Shown in pieces: positions 26,049-33,738 of a stretch of DNA of 63,672 nucleotides. Below the pieces are notes generated by a model. That model did no database searches. It saw nothing but the letters and a program-made list of their open reading frames with translations, and was not told the origin of the DNA. Every line of letters starts with the position of its first letter. Position 1 is the stretch's first letter. The translations under genes were made by a program, and so were the position numbers. The stretch is from Methanothrix harundinacea (GTDB taxonomy: Archaea; Halobacteriota; Methanosarcinia; Methanotrichales; Methanotrichaceae), in contig LGFT01000002.1 of assembly GCA_001509375.1 (NCBI GenBank), positions 1 to 63,672 on the forward strand. Direction: 5' to 3'.

Positions 26049-26536
26049 TCAATCACCTCGTCTATAAGCCTCTTCAGGGGAACCGGGTCGTGGACCGCCT
26101 TGGCCACCAGCTTTCTGCAGTCGAAATCGACGGTCTTTTCCAGCTCTTCGGCCCCTCTTCCGAAGATCAAAAGGAATAGTTCGGCCCCGGAGATGTAGCT
26201 CATCGTCCCGGCGTAGGAGATTCCTGCGTCGCTGTGCGCGAAGGCGAAACAGAGTTCGAAGTCCATCTTTCCCTCCGAGATAGAGGCGATGCAACGGTCG
26301 ATGTTCATCGTCTCGCCGATGTAGTGGCCCATGGGGTCTGCGAGCTTCATCAGCTTTAGGGCCGCTCCTGTTCCAGCCACCACCACCTCGTCTCCCCTTC
26401 TCCTAAGATTGTGAGCCAGGTAGAGAGCGATGCTGGTCTGGACTGGGACCTCGGGACAGCCCAGAAGAAGAAGAACCCTTCTCTTCCCGGAATTAATTAA
26501 AGCCGCCGCATCCCCAGAACTCTCAGAACCTTCCAT
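26045..26536 (-). CDS. DUF1890 family protein (methanogen-specific)
   Basis: The 163-residue protein has a flavodoxin/Rossmann-like pattern: VLLLLGCPEVPVQTSIALYL near residue 20-40, EVVVAGTGAALKLMKLADP, then a conserved centre (FAFAHSDAGISYAGTMSYI) and a C-terminal LIFGRGAEELEKTVDF. This matches the methanogen family DUF1890, often found with DUF1894. The first about 17 residues look non-conserved, so the true start could be slightly later. It sits 25 nt after the E1 gene and overlaps DUF1894. No activity is known. A role next to the E1 and carrier proteins is inferred. Confidence 0.8.
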   Translation of the reverse strand: MEGSESSGDAAALINSGKRRVLLLLGCPEVPVQTSIALYLAHNLRRRGDEVVVAGTGAALKLMKLADPMGHYIGETMNIDRCIASISEGKMDFELCFAFAHSDAGISYAGTMSYISGAELFLLIFGRGAEELEKTVDFDCRKLVAKAVHDPVPLKRLIDEVID

Positions 26537-26561
26537 GTGATATCATCAGCCTCAGGCCTAC

Positions 26562-27293
26562 TTAAAACTCTTCCACGCCACAGTCGCCGCATCGAGGGTT
26601 TCTCTCGATGGGTATCTCGTCGCATTCCGCCCTTAGGCCGTCCCAGATGAGGAGCCTCCCCCCGAGAAGCTCACCTTTCCCGGCCAGGTACTTTATCGCC
26701 TCGGATGCCTGGATCGAGCCGATGACGCCGCAGGTGGCTCCCAGAGCGGGGCTCGTCTCCTTGGGGGGCGAGCGAGGAAAGATGCATCTGAGGCACGGAG
26801 TCTTTTCTGGGATGACGGTGGTGGCCTGGCCGTTGAAGCCGGATATCGCCCCATGAAAGAGGGGAACCCCAATCTCGATGGCTGCCCTATTGAGGAGGTA
26901 CCTTGCGGGGAAGTTGTCCAGGGCGTCGATGACCAGATCGGCTTCGCTCACCAGGTCCGCCAGGTTATCCTCGTCGGCGAAGAGGGCAACCGCCTCTACA
27001 TCGACCTCAGGGTTGAGACCCAGAACAGTCTCAGCCGCTGAGACAGCTTTGGAACGCCCAACATCTCTCGCCCCGTGGAGAATCTGGCGGTTTAGGTTGC
27101 TAATTTCTACGACGTCGCCGTCGACGACGATGATCCTCCCCATCCCGGCGACGGCGAGATAGGCGGTGACTGAGGACCCCAGGCCCCCTGCCCCGACGAC
27201 GAGAGCGGTCGCCTTCTTTAAGCTCTTTTGGCCCTCGACCCCGAAGAGCCTGATCTGCCGCTCGTACCTTCCAGATTCCTCCAAACTGTCCAT
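26562..27293 (-). CDS. moeB: E1-like adenylyltransferase (MoeB/ThiF/UbaA family)
   Basis: The enzyme adenylates the C-terminal glycine of ubiquitin-like sulfur carriers. The 243 residues show the ATP motif GAGGLGSSVTAYLA, DVVEISNLNRQI, the DALDNFPARYLLN segment, the zinc cysteines CLRC and CGDC, and the catalytic Cys region GATCGVIG. I start at the ATG at 27293, 6 nt after GAGG; the alternative TTG at 27305 overlaps that site. It has no rhodanese domain. It is the only E1 seen here and probably serves both carriers of the operon. Confidence 0.93.
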   Translation of the reverse strand: MDSLEESGRYERQIRLFGVEGQKSLKKATALVVGAGGLGSSVTAYLAVAGMGRIIVVDGDVVEISNLNRQILHGARDVGRSKAVSAAETVLGLNPEVDVEAVALFADEDNLADLVSEADLVIDALDNFPARYLLNRAAIEIGVPLFHGAISGFNGQATTVIPEKTPCLRCIFPRSPPKETSPALGATCGVIGSIQASEAIKYLAGKGELLGGRLLIWDGLRAECDEIPIERNPRCGDCGVEEF

Positions 27294-27352
27294 TTCAAGC
27301 CTCAAAATGTAGTATAATATGGCTAATATATCAATCGATCAGAGGGCCAGCC

Positions 27353-27631
27353 TCAGCCGCCCACCACCGCCGAGAAGAGCGCCACCTCATCACCCGCCGC
27401 CAAGGCCGTATCTGGGCCGTTCAGCGACTCGGAGTGTCTCCCGTTGACCATGATGTTCACGTCTTCTCGGACCCTGCCGGAGGAGTCGAAGATCTGATTA
27501 TCAAGGTCGACGGACCTCGAAGCCAGCTTTTTCATAAGGTCGAATACTGTGGAGCCTTCGGGAAGGTCGACCTCCATCTCCCTGTCCAGGAGGTCTCTGA
27601 ACCGTGCGTAGGCCTTCAGTCTGATTATCAT
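27353..27631 (-). CDS. MoaD/ThiS-family sulfur carrier protein (2)
   Basis: This second ubiquitin-fold carrier has 92 residues and ends in VVGG. It differs from the MoaD at 25487 through most of its length (MIIRLKAYARFRDLL, NIMVNGRHSESLNG, AAGDEVALFSAVVGG). Its start overlaps the TfuA stop in ATGA, so it is translationally coupled to the YcaO-TfuA pair rather than to MoaE. That placement makes it a plausible sulfur donor carrier for McrA thioamidation or tRNA thiolation. Confidence 0.9.
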   Translation of the reverse strand: MIIRLKAYARFRDLLDREMEVDLPEGSTVFDLMKKLASRSVDLDNQIFDSSGRVREDVNIMVNGRHSESLNGPDTALAAGDEVALFSAVVGG

Positions 27632-28278
27632 GGTTGTCCTGCGATCTCCTTTATCCGCTTTAGGGCTTGTATGGCGTCGTCCCTCTTCAGGTCTCTCTTC
27701 TCTTGAAGGAATCTCCTAAAAGCCTCTCGCTGTGGCTCATCGATCCCCTCTGCCATCTCCAGGATCTGTTCATAGGTTCTTTTCGGGAAGTAGAGGGACG
27801 ATGCGCAAGCAATGAGCTTCTCGCCCGCCTCCGGCTCGATATATCCCAACTCCACAGCGGCCCTGACGTTGTCCCTGATGTTCACCAGAGGCTCGGATAG
27901 GGGCTCGAATTTGATGGGATCAAATATGAGGGCCACCTCGTCGTCGGAGATGAGGACGTCCTCCTGGTAGAGCCGGAAGATCTCGCCCACCCCCTCCATC
28001 CCGAAGGGATGAAGCTCTGCGGCCCTAAGGGCCCCCATGCTGGAGGCGCCGACGACGGCTACCCCTCTCTCCAGGACGGCGAGAATCTCCTTGTGAGCTA
28101 CGGCGCTGTCCTGGAAGAAGACGCCGTCGATGAGCCCTACGATTTTGGCGCCCTCCTTCGCGGCCCTGAAGACGTCGCCTCTCTTGGCGGGGGGGCGATA
28201 TTCGGCCTCCAGGATCTCTTCGGCCCTCGCCCTATCTAGGCTTGGCCCGAGAAAGACGACGATTTCTCTTGATCTCAT
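27628..28278 (-). CDS. tfuA: TfuA-like protein, partner of YcaO
   Basis: TfuA proteins work with YcaO in thioamide formation; in methanogens the pair installs the thioglycine of methyl-coenzyme M reductase. The 216 residues contain the TfuA core: IVVFLGPSLDRARAEEIL, IVGLIDGVFFQDSAVAHKEIL and the GVAVVGASSMGALRAAEL segment. Its start overlaps the end of ycaO by 47 nt. TfuA is thought to help deliver or activate the sulfur source, and the next gene encodes a sulfur carrier. Confidence 0.93.
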   Translation of the reverse strand: MRSREIVVFLGPSLDRARAEEILEAEYRPPAKRGDVFRAAKEGAKIVGLIDGVFFQDSAVAHKEILAVLERGVAVVGASSMGALRAAELHPFGMEGVGEIFRLYQEDVLISDDEVALIFDPIKFEPLSEPLVNIRDNVRAAVELGYIEPEAGEKLIACASSLYFPKRTYEQILEMAEGIDEPQREAFRRFLQEKRDLKRDDAIQALKRIKEIAGQP

Positions 28279-29452
28279 CTCTGCACCGCTTGCCCCGCCG
28301 ATCCTGGTCCATGGCGCTCTGCTCCAGGCCCGGAACCATCACCCTCACCACAGGGACCCCGATCTCCTCTCGGGTGAGGTCGACGACTATGGCTCTGTCC
28401 ATCCCAGCCTCTTCGAGCCGTTTCAGCATCAGGTTGATGTCGTCGAGGAAGTCCTCGCTATCCTGGGACTTGATCTCGGAGAAGGGCCTCGTCTCCGAGT
28501 CGCCAAACCAGTGTCTGTTCAGCCTCTTGGTCCTATCGTAACCGATCTGTCTCCTGAAATCCGCCGTCGTCGTGTCCTCTCTAGCTCCGTGGATCTGGGT
28601 CAGCCTCGACTGGGCGACCTCCGTCAGGGCCCGGAGGACAGCCACCTGGGCGCTGGTGTGGGTTCCCATCCCGATGGTGAGAAGGGCGGGGTCCTTCAGC
28701 CTTAGGTCGTCAGAGGCCGCGGCGATGGTGGGGACTCCGACGTCGCTTGTGATATCTTTTATCAGGACGTTCACCTCGGCGGCGGCGAACTTCTCTATGA
28801 GCCCCGCCGCGAGGCCGTCCTCCACCTCCGTGACTCGTGGCCCAGTCCTCTTTGCCGCCTCAACGAGGGACCAGGCGTCCCTCTCAATCACCTCGGAGAG
28901 GCCGTGGAAGACCGCCTCCTCCAGGACGTTTCCAGAGGCGAGGCCGTTGGTGTTCGTCCGAAATAGCTGCGGATAGTTGGGAGGCATGGGGTGGAAGACC
29001 CCGCTCGCAGGGACCATCACCTCCTCTCTTCTGATCAGGTCGTAGCCCTCGACCCAGGGGATGGCCATATCGGGGTTCGCGTCCTGAGGGAGGATCAGGT
29101 CCCTCGGGTCGACTGCGTTCGTCTCGGACGCAAGCTTTGAGCAGGTCTCGACCAAAAGTACCCTCTCGTGGACCTCGGCAGAGTACCGCTCGATCCCCTC
29201 CATCATAGCCGAGACCCTCGCCTCAGCAGGGGTGGCGCCCTTGCCGTTGTAGACGGAGATCGCCCCCTTATCAGCGGCGGGCCTGATGCTGGAGAAGACG
29301 GGGATCCCGATCCGGTCCAGGTTGGTGATGTCGGCCACCCTGGTTATCCCCGCTAGCTCCATCTTGGGCGCTATCCGGTCGAGTGTCTCCTCGGGGGAGA
29401 AGGCTCGGTGTGTATCGGTCTTGTACCTTTTTATGCAGGATCTGAGCAACAT
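28232..29452 (-). CDS. ycaO: YcaO-domain protein for McrA glycine thioamidation
   Basis: YcaO enzymes phosphorylate backbone amides with ATP. The methanogen member converts a glycine of McrA to thioglycine. The 406 residues show ATPAEARVSAMMEGIERYSAE, the NTNGLASGNVLEEAVFHGLSEVIERDAWSL region that forms the ATP site, and a C-terminal VPVVRVMVPGLE. It is the first gene of the eight-gene minus-strand operon. Downstream partners are TfuA, a ThiS-like carrier and an E1. The extreme C terminus is Arg/Lys-rich and lies within the tfuA overlap. Confidence 0.95.
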   Translation of the reverse strand: MLLRSCIKRYKTDTHRAFSPEETLDRIAPKMELAGITRVADITNLDRIGIPVFSSIRPAADKGAISVYNGKGATPAEARVSAMMEGIERYSAEVHERVLLVETCSKLASETNAVDPRDLILPQDANPDMAIPWVEGYDLIRREEVMVPASGVFHPMPPNYPQLFRTNTNGLASGNVLEEAVFHGLSEVIERDAWSLVEAAKRTGPRVTEVEDGLAAGLIEKFAAAEVNVLIKDITSDVGVPTIAAASDDLRLKDPALLTIGMGTHTSAQVAVLRALTEVAQSRLTQIHGAREDTTTADFRRQIGYDRTKRLNRHWFGDSETRPFSEIKSQDSEDFLDDINLMLKRLEEAGMDRAIVVDLTREEIGVPVVRVMVPGLEQSAMDQDRRGKRCRDEIKRNRRLSRAKPR

Positions 29453-29586
29453 CCGTTATCAACTCTTAAGCTTGAAGGCGTTCTCAAAGGCAGGCCGCCG
29501 GCTTCTGAGGTGGGTGGTCTTTATGGCCCTAAATACATGTCGGGTTTTTTGCCCTTGAATAAGGAACGTTTTCGGGGGACAAGCCT

Positions 29587-30867
29587 TCAGAGAAAGGACA
29601 GAAAGATCCAGTAAACCAGGAGGTTTATGGCTGTGAGGGGGAAGCCCACCTTCACGAACTCTGAGAAGGTGATGGTCGTCCCCCTCCTCTCGCCGTTCTG
29701 GACGATGATGACGTTGCTCGCCGCCCCCAGGATCGTCAGGTTTCCGGCGATGGTGCTTCCCGCCGCAAGAGCCATCATCCCCTCGACCGAGGCGTCGAGG
29801 TGGGATAAGAGCGGCAAGTATAGGGCGACGAAGGGGACGTTTGAGATGAACTGGCTCAGAAGGGCGCTCGTCGCGAGGATGACGGGAATCGAGGTCGCCT
29901 CAAGGCTTGAGCCGTTTATCGCAGCCTGGAATAACCCTGCGTCCCAGACGCTCTCCATCAGGACGAACATGGAGGCGAAGAAGACCAAAGTCCTCCAGTC
30001 GACCTTCTTCGCCACCTCGACCCTTCGGGGGCTGAAGACGAGGATGGGCAGGGCCGAAAGGAGGGCGATCTCCGTCAGGCCGAAAGGGGACCCGAAGCCG
30101 AAAGAGACCGAGACGATCTTGACCGTGATGAGGGCCACAATCAGGGCGAGGGACGCCCTGGATAGGTGGGCCAGGTGTCGATCGTCCACGCTCTCTCGGC
30201 CGTGGTTGAGGACCCGATCCCCAAACTCTCTCCAATAGAAAAGTCTCAGGATCCCGTAAGCGATGAGGAGGTTCGCGGCGGTGGGCAGGGCGAGGTAGCA
30301 AAAGAAGGTGACGAAGGGGTTTGGGACCCCGTCACCCAGGGCTATCAGCAGGTTCTGGGGGTTTCCGATGGGGCTTGCGACGCTTCCGATCGTCACTCCA
30401 AAGGCGAGGGAAAGGAGGAGGAGCTTGGGGGAGATATCGTATTTTTTCGCGAAGTGGAGGAGGAGGGGGGTTCCGACGATCGCCAGGGTGTCGTTCATCA
30501 GGATCGCTGATAAAATCCCCGTCCCAAAGAGGATCGCGAGGATGAGCTGGTCGACGCTACCGGCCCTTCTGAAGATCCGGCTGGAGAGGTTCGCGAGGTA
30601 GCCGCTCTCCTCCAGGGCCACCCCGACGACGAACATCCCGGTGAGAAATAGCATCACGTCCAGGTTGATCGCCCGAAGGGCGTCGGCGGGGGAGATCGAG
30701 CCGGTGAGAAGGACGGCGACGGAGCCGGCGAACATGATCTGCCAGATCATCACCCTCGTCAGCAGAAGCTGTCTTCCCGCGATGGCCGCGAGGACCGCCG
30801 CCAGGACTAGGAGGGAGACGTTCCCGGAGGGCGCTATAGTCTGAGATAGAATCTGGGGGTCGTACAT
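29587..30867 (-). CDS. ArsB/SLC13-type ion permease
   Basis: The 426-residue integral membrane protein has about 11-12 hydrophobic helices and the two inverted hairpin motifs of the ion transporter superfamily: ILMNDTLAIVGTPLLL with GSVASPIGNPQNLLIA, and SNVPFVALYLPLL with GSTIAGNLTILGAASNVIIV. It resembles arsenite/anion permeases and citrate-type carriers; the substrate cannot be told from sequence. No arsR or arsA lies nearby. It is monocistronic, 134 bp upstream of ycaO. Confidence 0.88.
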   Translation of the reverse strand: MYDPQILSQTIAPSGNVSLLVLAAVLAAIAGRQLLLTRVMIWQIMFAGSVAVLLTGSISPADALRAINLDVMLFLTGMFVVGVALEESGYLANLSSRIFRRAGSVDQLILAILFGTGILSAILMNDTLAIVGTPLLLHFAKKYDISPKLLLLSLAFGVTIGSVASPIGNPQNLLIALGDGVPNPFVTFFCYLALPTAANLLIAYGILRLFYWREFGDRVLNHGRESVDDRHLAHLSRASLALIVALITVKIVSVSFGFGSPFGLTEIALLSALPILVFSPRRVEVAKKVDWRTLVFFASMFVLMESVWDAGLFQAAINGSSLEATSIPVILATSALLSQFISNVPFVALYLPLLSHLDASVEGMMALAAGSTIAGNLTILGAASNVIIVQNGERRGTTITFSEFVKVGFPLTAINLLVYWIFLSFL

Positions 30868-31013
30868 AGGGGGTGGCGGCTCTCAAGCTTTATTTCAGGG
30901 GCCAGGCGGCGAATATTCAAGGCCGCTCACTGAAGCGAGCCTGGATATATACGCTTTTCTCTGCCTGTTCAGAACCTCTTAAACTATGAAAATAAATTTA
31001 CAAGATCCAAAGC

Positions 31014-31054
31014 TATATTTATTGGCCAGCCTTTGGGCCGTTTGAGGAGATAAT
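31014..31054 (+). promoter_or_regulatory. TATA box and ribosome binding site of the 5'-nucleotidase gene
   Basis: TATATTTA at 31014-31021 predicts a start near 31045. GAGGAG at about 31044-31049 precedes the TTG start at 31055 by a few nucleotides. Confidence 0.6.
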
Positions 31055-32779
31055 TTGACTCGGTCGACCTATAAAACAGGAGATGAAACTTCAAGATCTC
31101 TCTTCCCGGGTTTTTGTCTATCAGTTCTGATCGCGGTTTTGCTGACGGATTTGGCTATTTCATCGCCAGACCCATCGGAGAACGAGACCCTAGAGGTTCA
31201 GATCCTGGCCATCAACGATCTTTGCGGACATCTTCAGCCGCCTCAGGGGACCGTGAAGGTAGGCTACAACAGCAGCTCCCAGCCCGTCCAGTTGGAAGCC
31301 GGAGGCGTCGAATACCTTGCGACCCACATCAAGGGACTGAAGGCGACCAACCCCGAAACGATCCTCGTCTCGGCAGGAGACAACATCGGCGCAAGCCCCC
31401 TGATATCGGCCCTCTTCCACGACGAGCCGACGATCGAGGCCCTATCCCTGATGGGCTTCGATTATTCCGCTGCCGGAAACCATGAGTTTGATGAGGGGGC
31501 CAGCGAACTTTTGCGGATGCAGTACGGCTGTTGCAATCCTGCTACCGGATGCCAGGATGGAGATCGGTTTGTGGGGGCGGGTTTCGAGTACCTCACCGCC
31601 AACGTAGTCATCGAGACGACGAACGAGACTCTGTTTCCCCCCTATGCCGTCCGAAACGTTCAGGGTATCCCTGTGGCCTTCATCGGCGTCTCTCTGAAGA
31701 GCACTCCATCGGTGGTGGTACCCTCTGGAGTGGAGGGGCTCAAGTTCATCGATGAGGCAGAGGCGGTCAACGGTTGCGTCGAGGTTCTGAAAGGACAGGG
31801 CGTCGAGACGATCGTGGTCCTCGTCCACAACGGCGGCCTCTCGGCAGGGCTTCCCAATGAGGGGATGAACCCGTGCGAGGCTATCGAGGATATAGTCAAC
31901 CGGACCGACGATGAGGTCGACCTCTTCATCACCGGCCACAGCCGTCAGGCCTACATAGCGGAGATAGACGGACGGCCCGTGACCCAGGCCGGATTGGAGG
32001 GGAATTTCATAACGGACATCGATCTCGTCATCAGTTTGAAGACTAAAGACGTGGTCGAGGTGAGGGCGAAGAACGTGGCCGTGACCAGGGACGTTCCCAA
32101 AGATCCGGCAGTCTCTCTTCTGTTGGAGAAGTACGCTGACTTGGTGGGACCTCTGGCAAACAAGGTCACAGGGTCAGTCACTGCCGACATATCGAAGACC
32201 TCAATCGAATCGGGCGAATCCCCCCTGGGCGACCTGATCGCCGATGCTCAGCTCTGCGCCACCTCCTGCAACGAGAGCGCGGTGGTGGCCTTAACGAACC
32301 CAGGCGGAATCCGCACCAGCATTCTCTTCAACAAGATCTCAGGAGATGAAAAGCCCGGCGAGGTGACCTACCAGGAGGCCTTCGATGTACAGCCCTTCGG
32401 CAACAGCCTGACTGTGATGAACCTGACGGGGGAGCAGATCGACATGATCCTCGAAGAGCAGTTCGATAATCCAGGCCCGGGTCAGAATCGGATCCTTCAG
32501 GTATCGAGGGGTTTCACCTATGCCTGGTGCGAGTCTGCGCCAACGGGAAGCAAGGTCGACATCTCCAACATCAAGATCGACGGCACGCCGATAGACCCCA
32601 ACCAAACCTACAGGGTTGCTGCAAACTTCTTCCTGGCGGAAGGTGGAGATGGCTTCGTCACCCTTAAGGAGGGTGTCGATCGGATCTGCGGCATCACCGA
32701 CCTGGAGGCTCTGGTAAATTATCTGAAGGAGAATTCGCCGGTCTCTCCGCCACCGATGGGCAGGATATCCTTTGTGTAA
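31055..32779 (+). CDS. Secreted 5'-nucleotidase / cyclic phosphodiesterase family protein
   Basis: The 574 residues start with a signal peptide (about 1-37, with LSVLIAVLLTDLAISS). The metallophosphatase domain follows: AINDLCGHLQPP in place of the usual DxH, VSAGDNIGASPL, AAGNHEFDEG, VVLVHNGG and FITGHSR. The C-terminal 5'-nucleotidase domain (about 350-570) contains SPLGDLIADA, NPGGIR and the substrate-ring segment TYRVAANFFLAEGGDGF. It should act outside the cell to release phosphate or nucleosides. The first metal motif, NDLCGH instead of NDxHG, is unusual. The start is TTG. Confidence 0.9.
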   Translation: MTRSTYKTGDETSRSLFPGFCLSVLIAVLLTDLAISSPDPSENETLEVQILAINDLCGHLQPPQGTVKVGYNSSSQPVQLEAGGVEYLATHIKGLKATNPETILVSAGDNIGASPLISALFHDEPTIEALSLMGFDYSAAGNHEFDEGASELLRMQYGCCNPATGCQDGDRFVGAGFEYLTANVVIETTNETLFPPYAVRNVQGIPVAFIGVSLKSTPSVVVPSGVEGLKFIDEAEAVNGCVEVLKGQGVETIVVLVHNGGLSAGLPNEGMNPCEAIEDIVNRTDDEVDLFITGHSRQAYIAEIDGRPVTQAGLEGNFITDIDLVISLKTKDVVEVRAKNVAVTRDVPKDPAVSLLLEKYADLVGPLANKVTGSVTADISKTSIESGESPLGDLIADAQLCATSCNESAVVALTNPGGIRTSILFNKISGDEKPGEVTYQEAFDVQPFGNSLTVMNLTGEQIDMILEEQFDNPGPGQNRILQVSRGFTYAWCESAPTGSKVDISNIKIDGTPIDPNQTYRVAANFFLAEGGDGFVTLKEGVDRICGITDLEALVNYLKENSPVSPPPMGRISFV

Positions 32780-32844
32780 GAGGTGTTCTGCGGGCTTTCG
32801 GCCCCGATGACCGCGATCCCCTTCTCTCCAAGGCCCACAAGGGG

Positions 32845-33267
32845 TCACTTCCTCCAGCCGACGGTGGCGTTGGGGATGCTGTCGACCTCCGAGAAGTAGG
32901 GCTTGATGTCGACGAGAGGCGAGCCCTCCATGGCGTCGAGACCCCGAACCCTCAGCCTCCCTTCCTCGATCCCCAGAAGCTCAACTATCCCGATGCCGAT
33001 GGGGTTGGGCCGGTTAGGAGATCTGGTAGAGAAGACCCCGTGCTCCTTTCCGTCGTAGGGAGGAAATGCCTTGAGCATCTTTCGATCAGCTCGGTCGAGC
33101 CAGTAGAGGAGGATGAGGTGGGTGCACCCCTCCACGTCCGTGAGCCCCGGGAGGAACTCCTCGAAGACCTCCACCTCGCAGACCTCATTTGAATGCCGCC
33201 CTTGGAACGGGGCCTCGGCCTTCGTCTTGAAGGGGGAGTGAATTATGCCGATCTGTTTGAGGTTCAT
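32845..33267 (-). CDS. trmO: tRNA (N6-threonylcarbamoyladenosine(37)-N6)-methyltransferase TrmO
   Basis: TrmO adds a methyl group to t6A37, giving m6t6A, using S-adenosylmethionine through an unusual beta-barrel (class VIII) fold. The 140 residues show IGIIHSPFKTKAEAPFQG, CTHLILLYWLDRADR, FSTRSPNRPNPIGIGIVELL and DAMEGSPLVDIKPYF, all family signatures. The length is that of the compact archaeal form. It is convergent with the nucleotidase gene and monocistronic. The substrate is produced through the Sua5 pathway (18065). Confidence 0.94.
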   Translation of the reverse strand: MNLKQIGIIHSPFKTKAEAPFQGRHSNEVCEVEVFEEFLPGLTDVEGCTHLILLYWLDRADRKMLKAFPPYDGKEHGVFSTRSPNRPNPIGIGIVELLGIEEGRLRVRGLDAMEGSPLVDIKPYFSEVDSIPNATVGWRK

Positions 33268-33596
33268 GGCGATGGGTTTGTATTCGAAGGGAAAAAAGGG
33301 CTTCGGAGGATAACCGTCGGGGCAGATTTATCCCCGTCACCTGAATCCGGGCGTTCGTCTCTTCTGGAGGCGATGGAAGTGCCCGAATGGATCCGAAACC
33401 AGCAAATCTGGCGTCACCGGTGTGCGGTCAGAAGGCCCTCGATGGGCCAGCAGCTGGATAGACGACAATTACCTTTTAGGTCAAATTAGCGGCGGAGCAC
33501 CCCGCCCCAGTGTCGGCGGGATATCCGTTTAAAAAGCCGTTTGAGCTGCATTTTCTTCTAATTTCCCCCTCCGAACCCCACCATCCGACCGGAACC
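33268..33596. other. Intergenic region with GC hairpins, no gene
   Basis: No credible open frame is present. Near 33489-33520 a GC-rich stretch can fold in alternative ways (GGCGG/CCGCC and CCCGCC/GGCGGG). GGCCC-TCGAT-GGGCC near 33438 is another small hairpin. These may be structured RNA or chance in GC-rich DNA. Confidence 0.35.
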
Positions 33597-33632
33597 TTTA
33601 TATTCGACAAATGCCGTAGTATAGTACGGCAT
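33597..33632 (+). promoter_or_regulatory. TATA box with a perfect inverted repeat at the start site
   Basis: TTTATATT (33597-33604) is followed after 6 bp by ATGCCGTA (33611-33618), a 6-bp spacer and TACGGCAT (33625-33632). The right arm covers the expected transcript start, so a dimeric regulator bound here would block initiation. The arrangement fits an archaeal operator. The MoxR-like gene is the first gene downstream. Confidence 0.6.
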
Positions 33633-33705
33633 GTAACGTGCCATTTCCTCCCTCCTTTACCCTCTATTTTTTTCTTCTTCAATAACTCCAAGCCTTTTCG
33701 TCTCC

Positions 33706-33738
33706 TTTAAATAATACCAGATCCCCCCTTTTCACCAT
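33706..33738 (+). promoter_or_regulatory. Second TATA box, leaderless start of the MoxR-like gene
   Basis: TTTAAATA at 33706-33713 predicts initiation near 33735, almost at the ATG at 33739. No ribosome binding site precedes the ATG, as expected for a leaderless mRNA. Confidence 0.6.
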
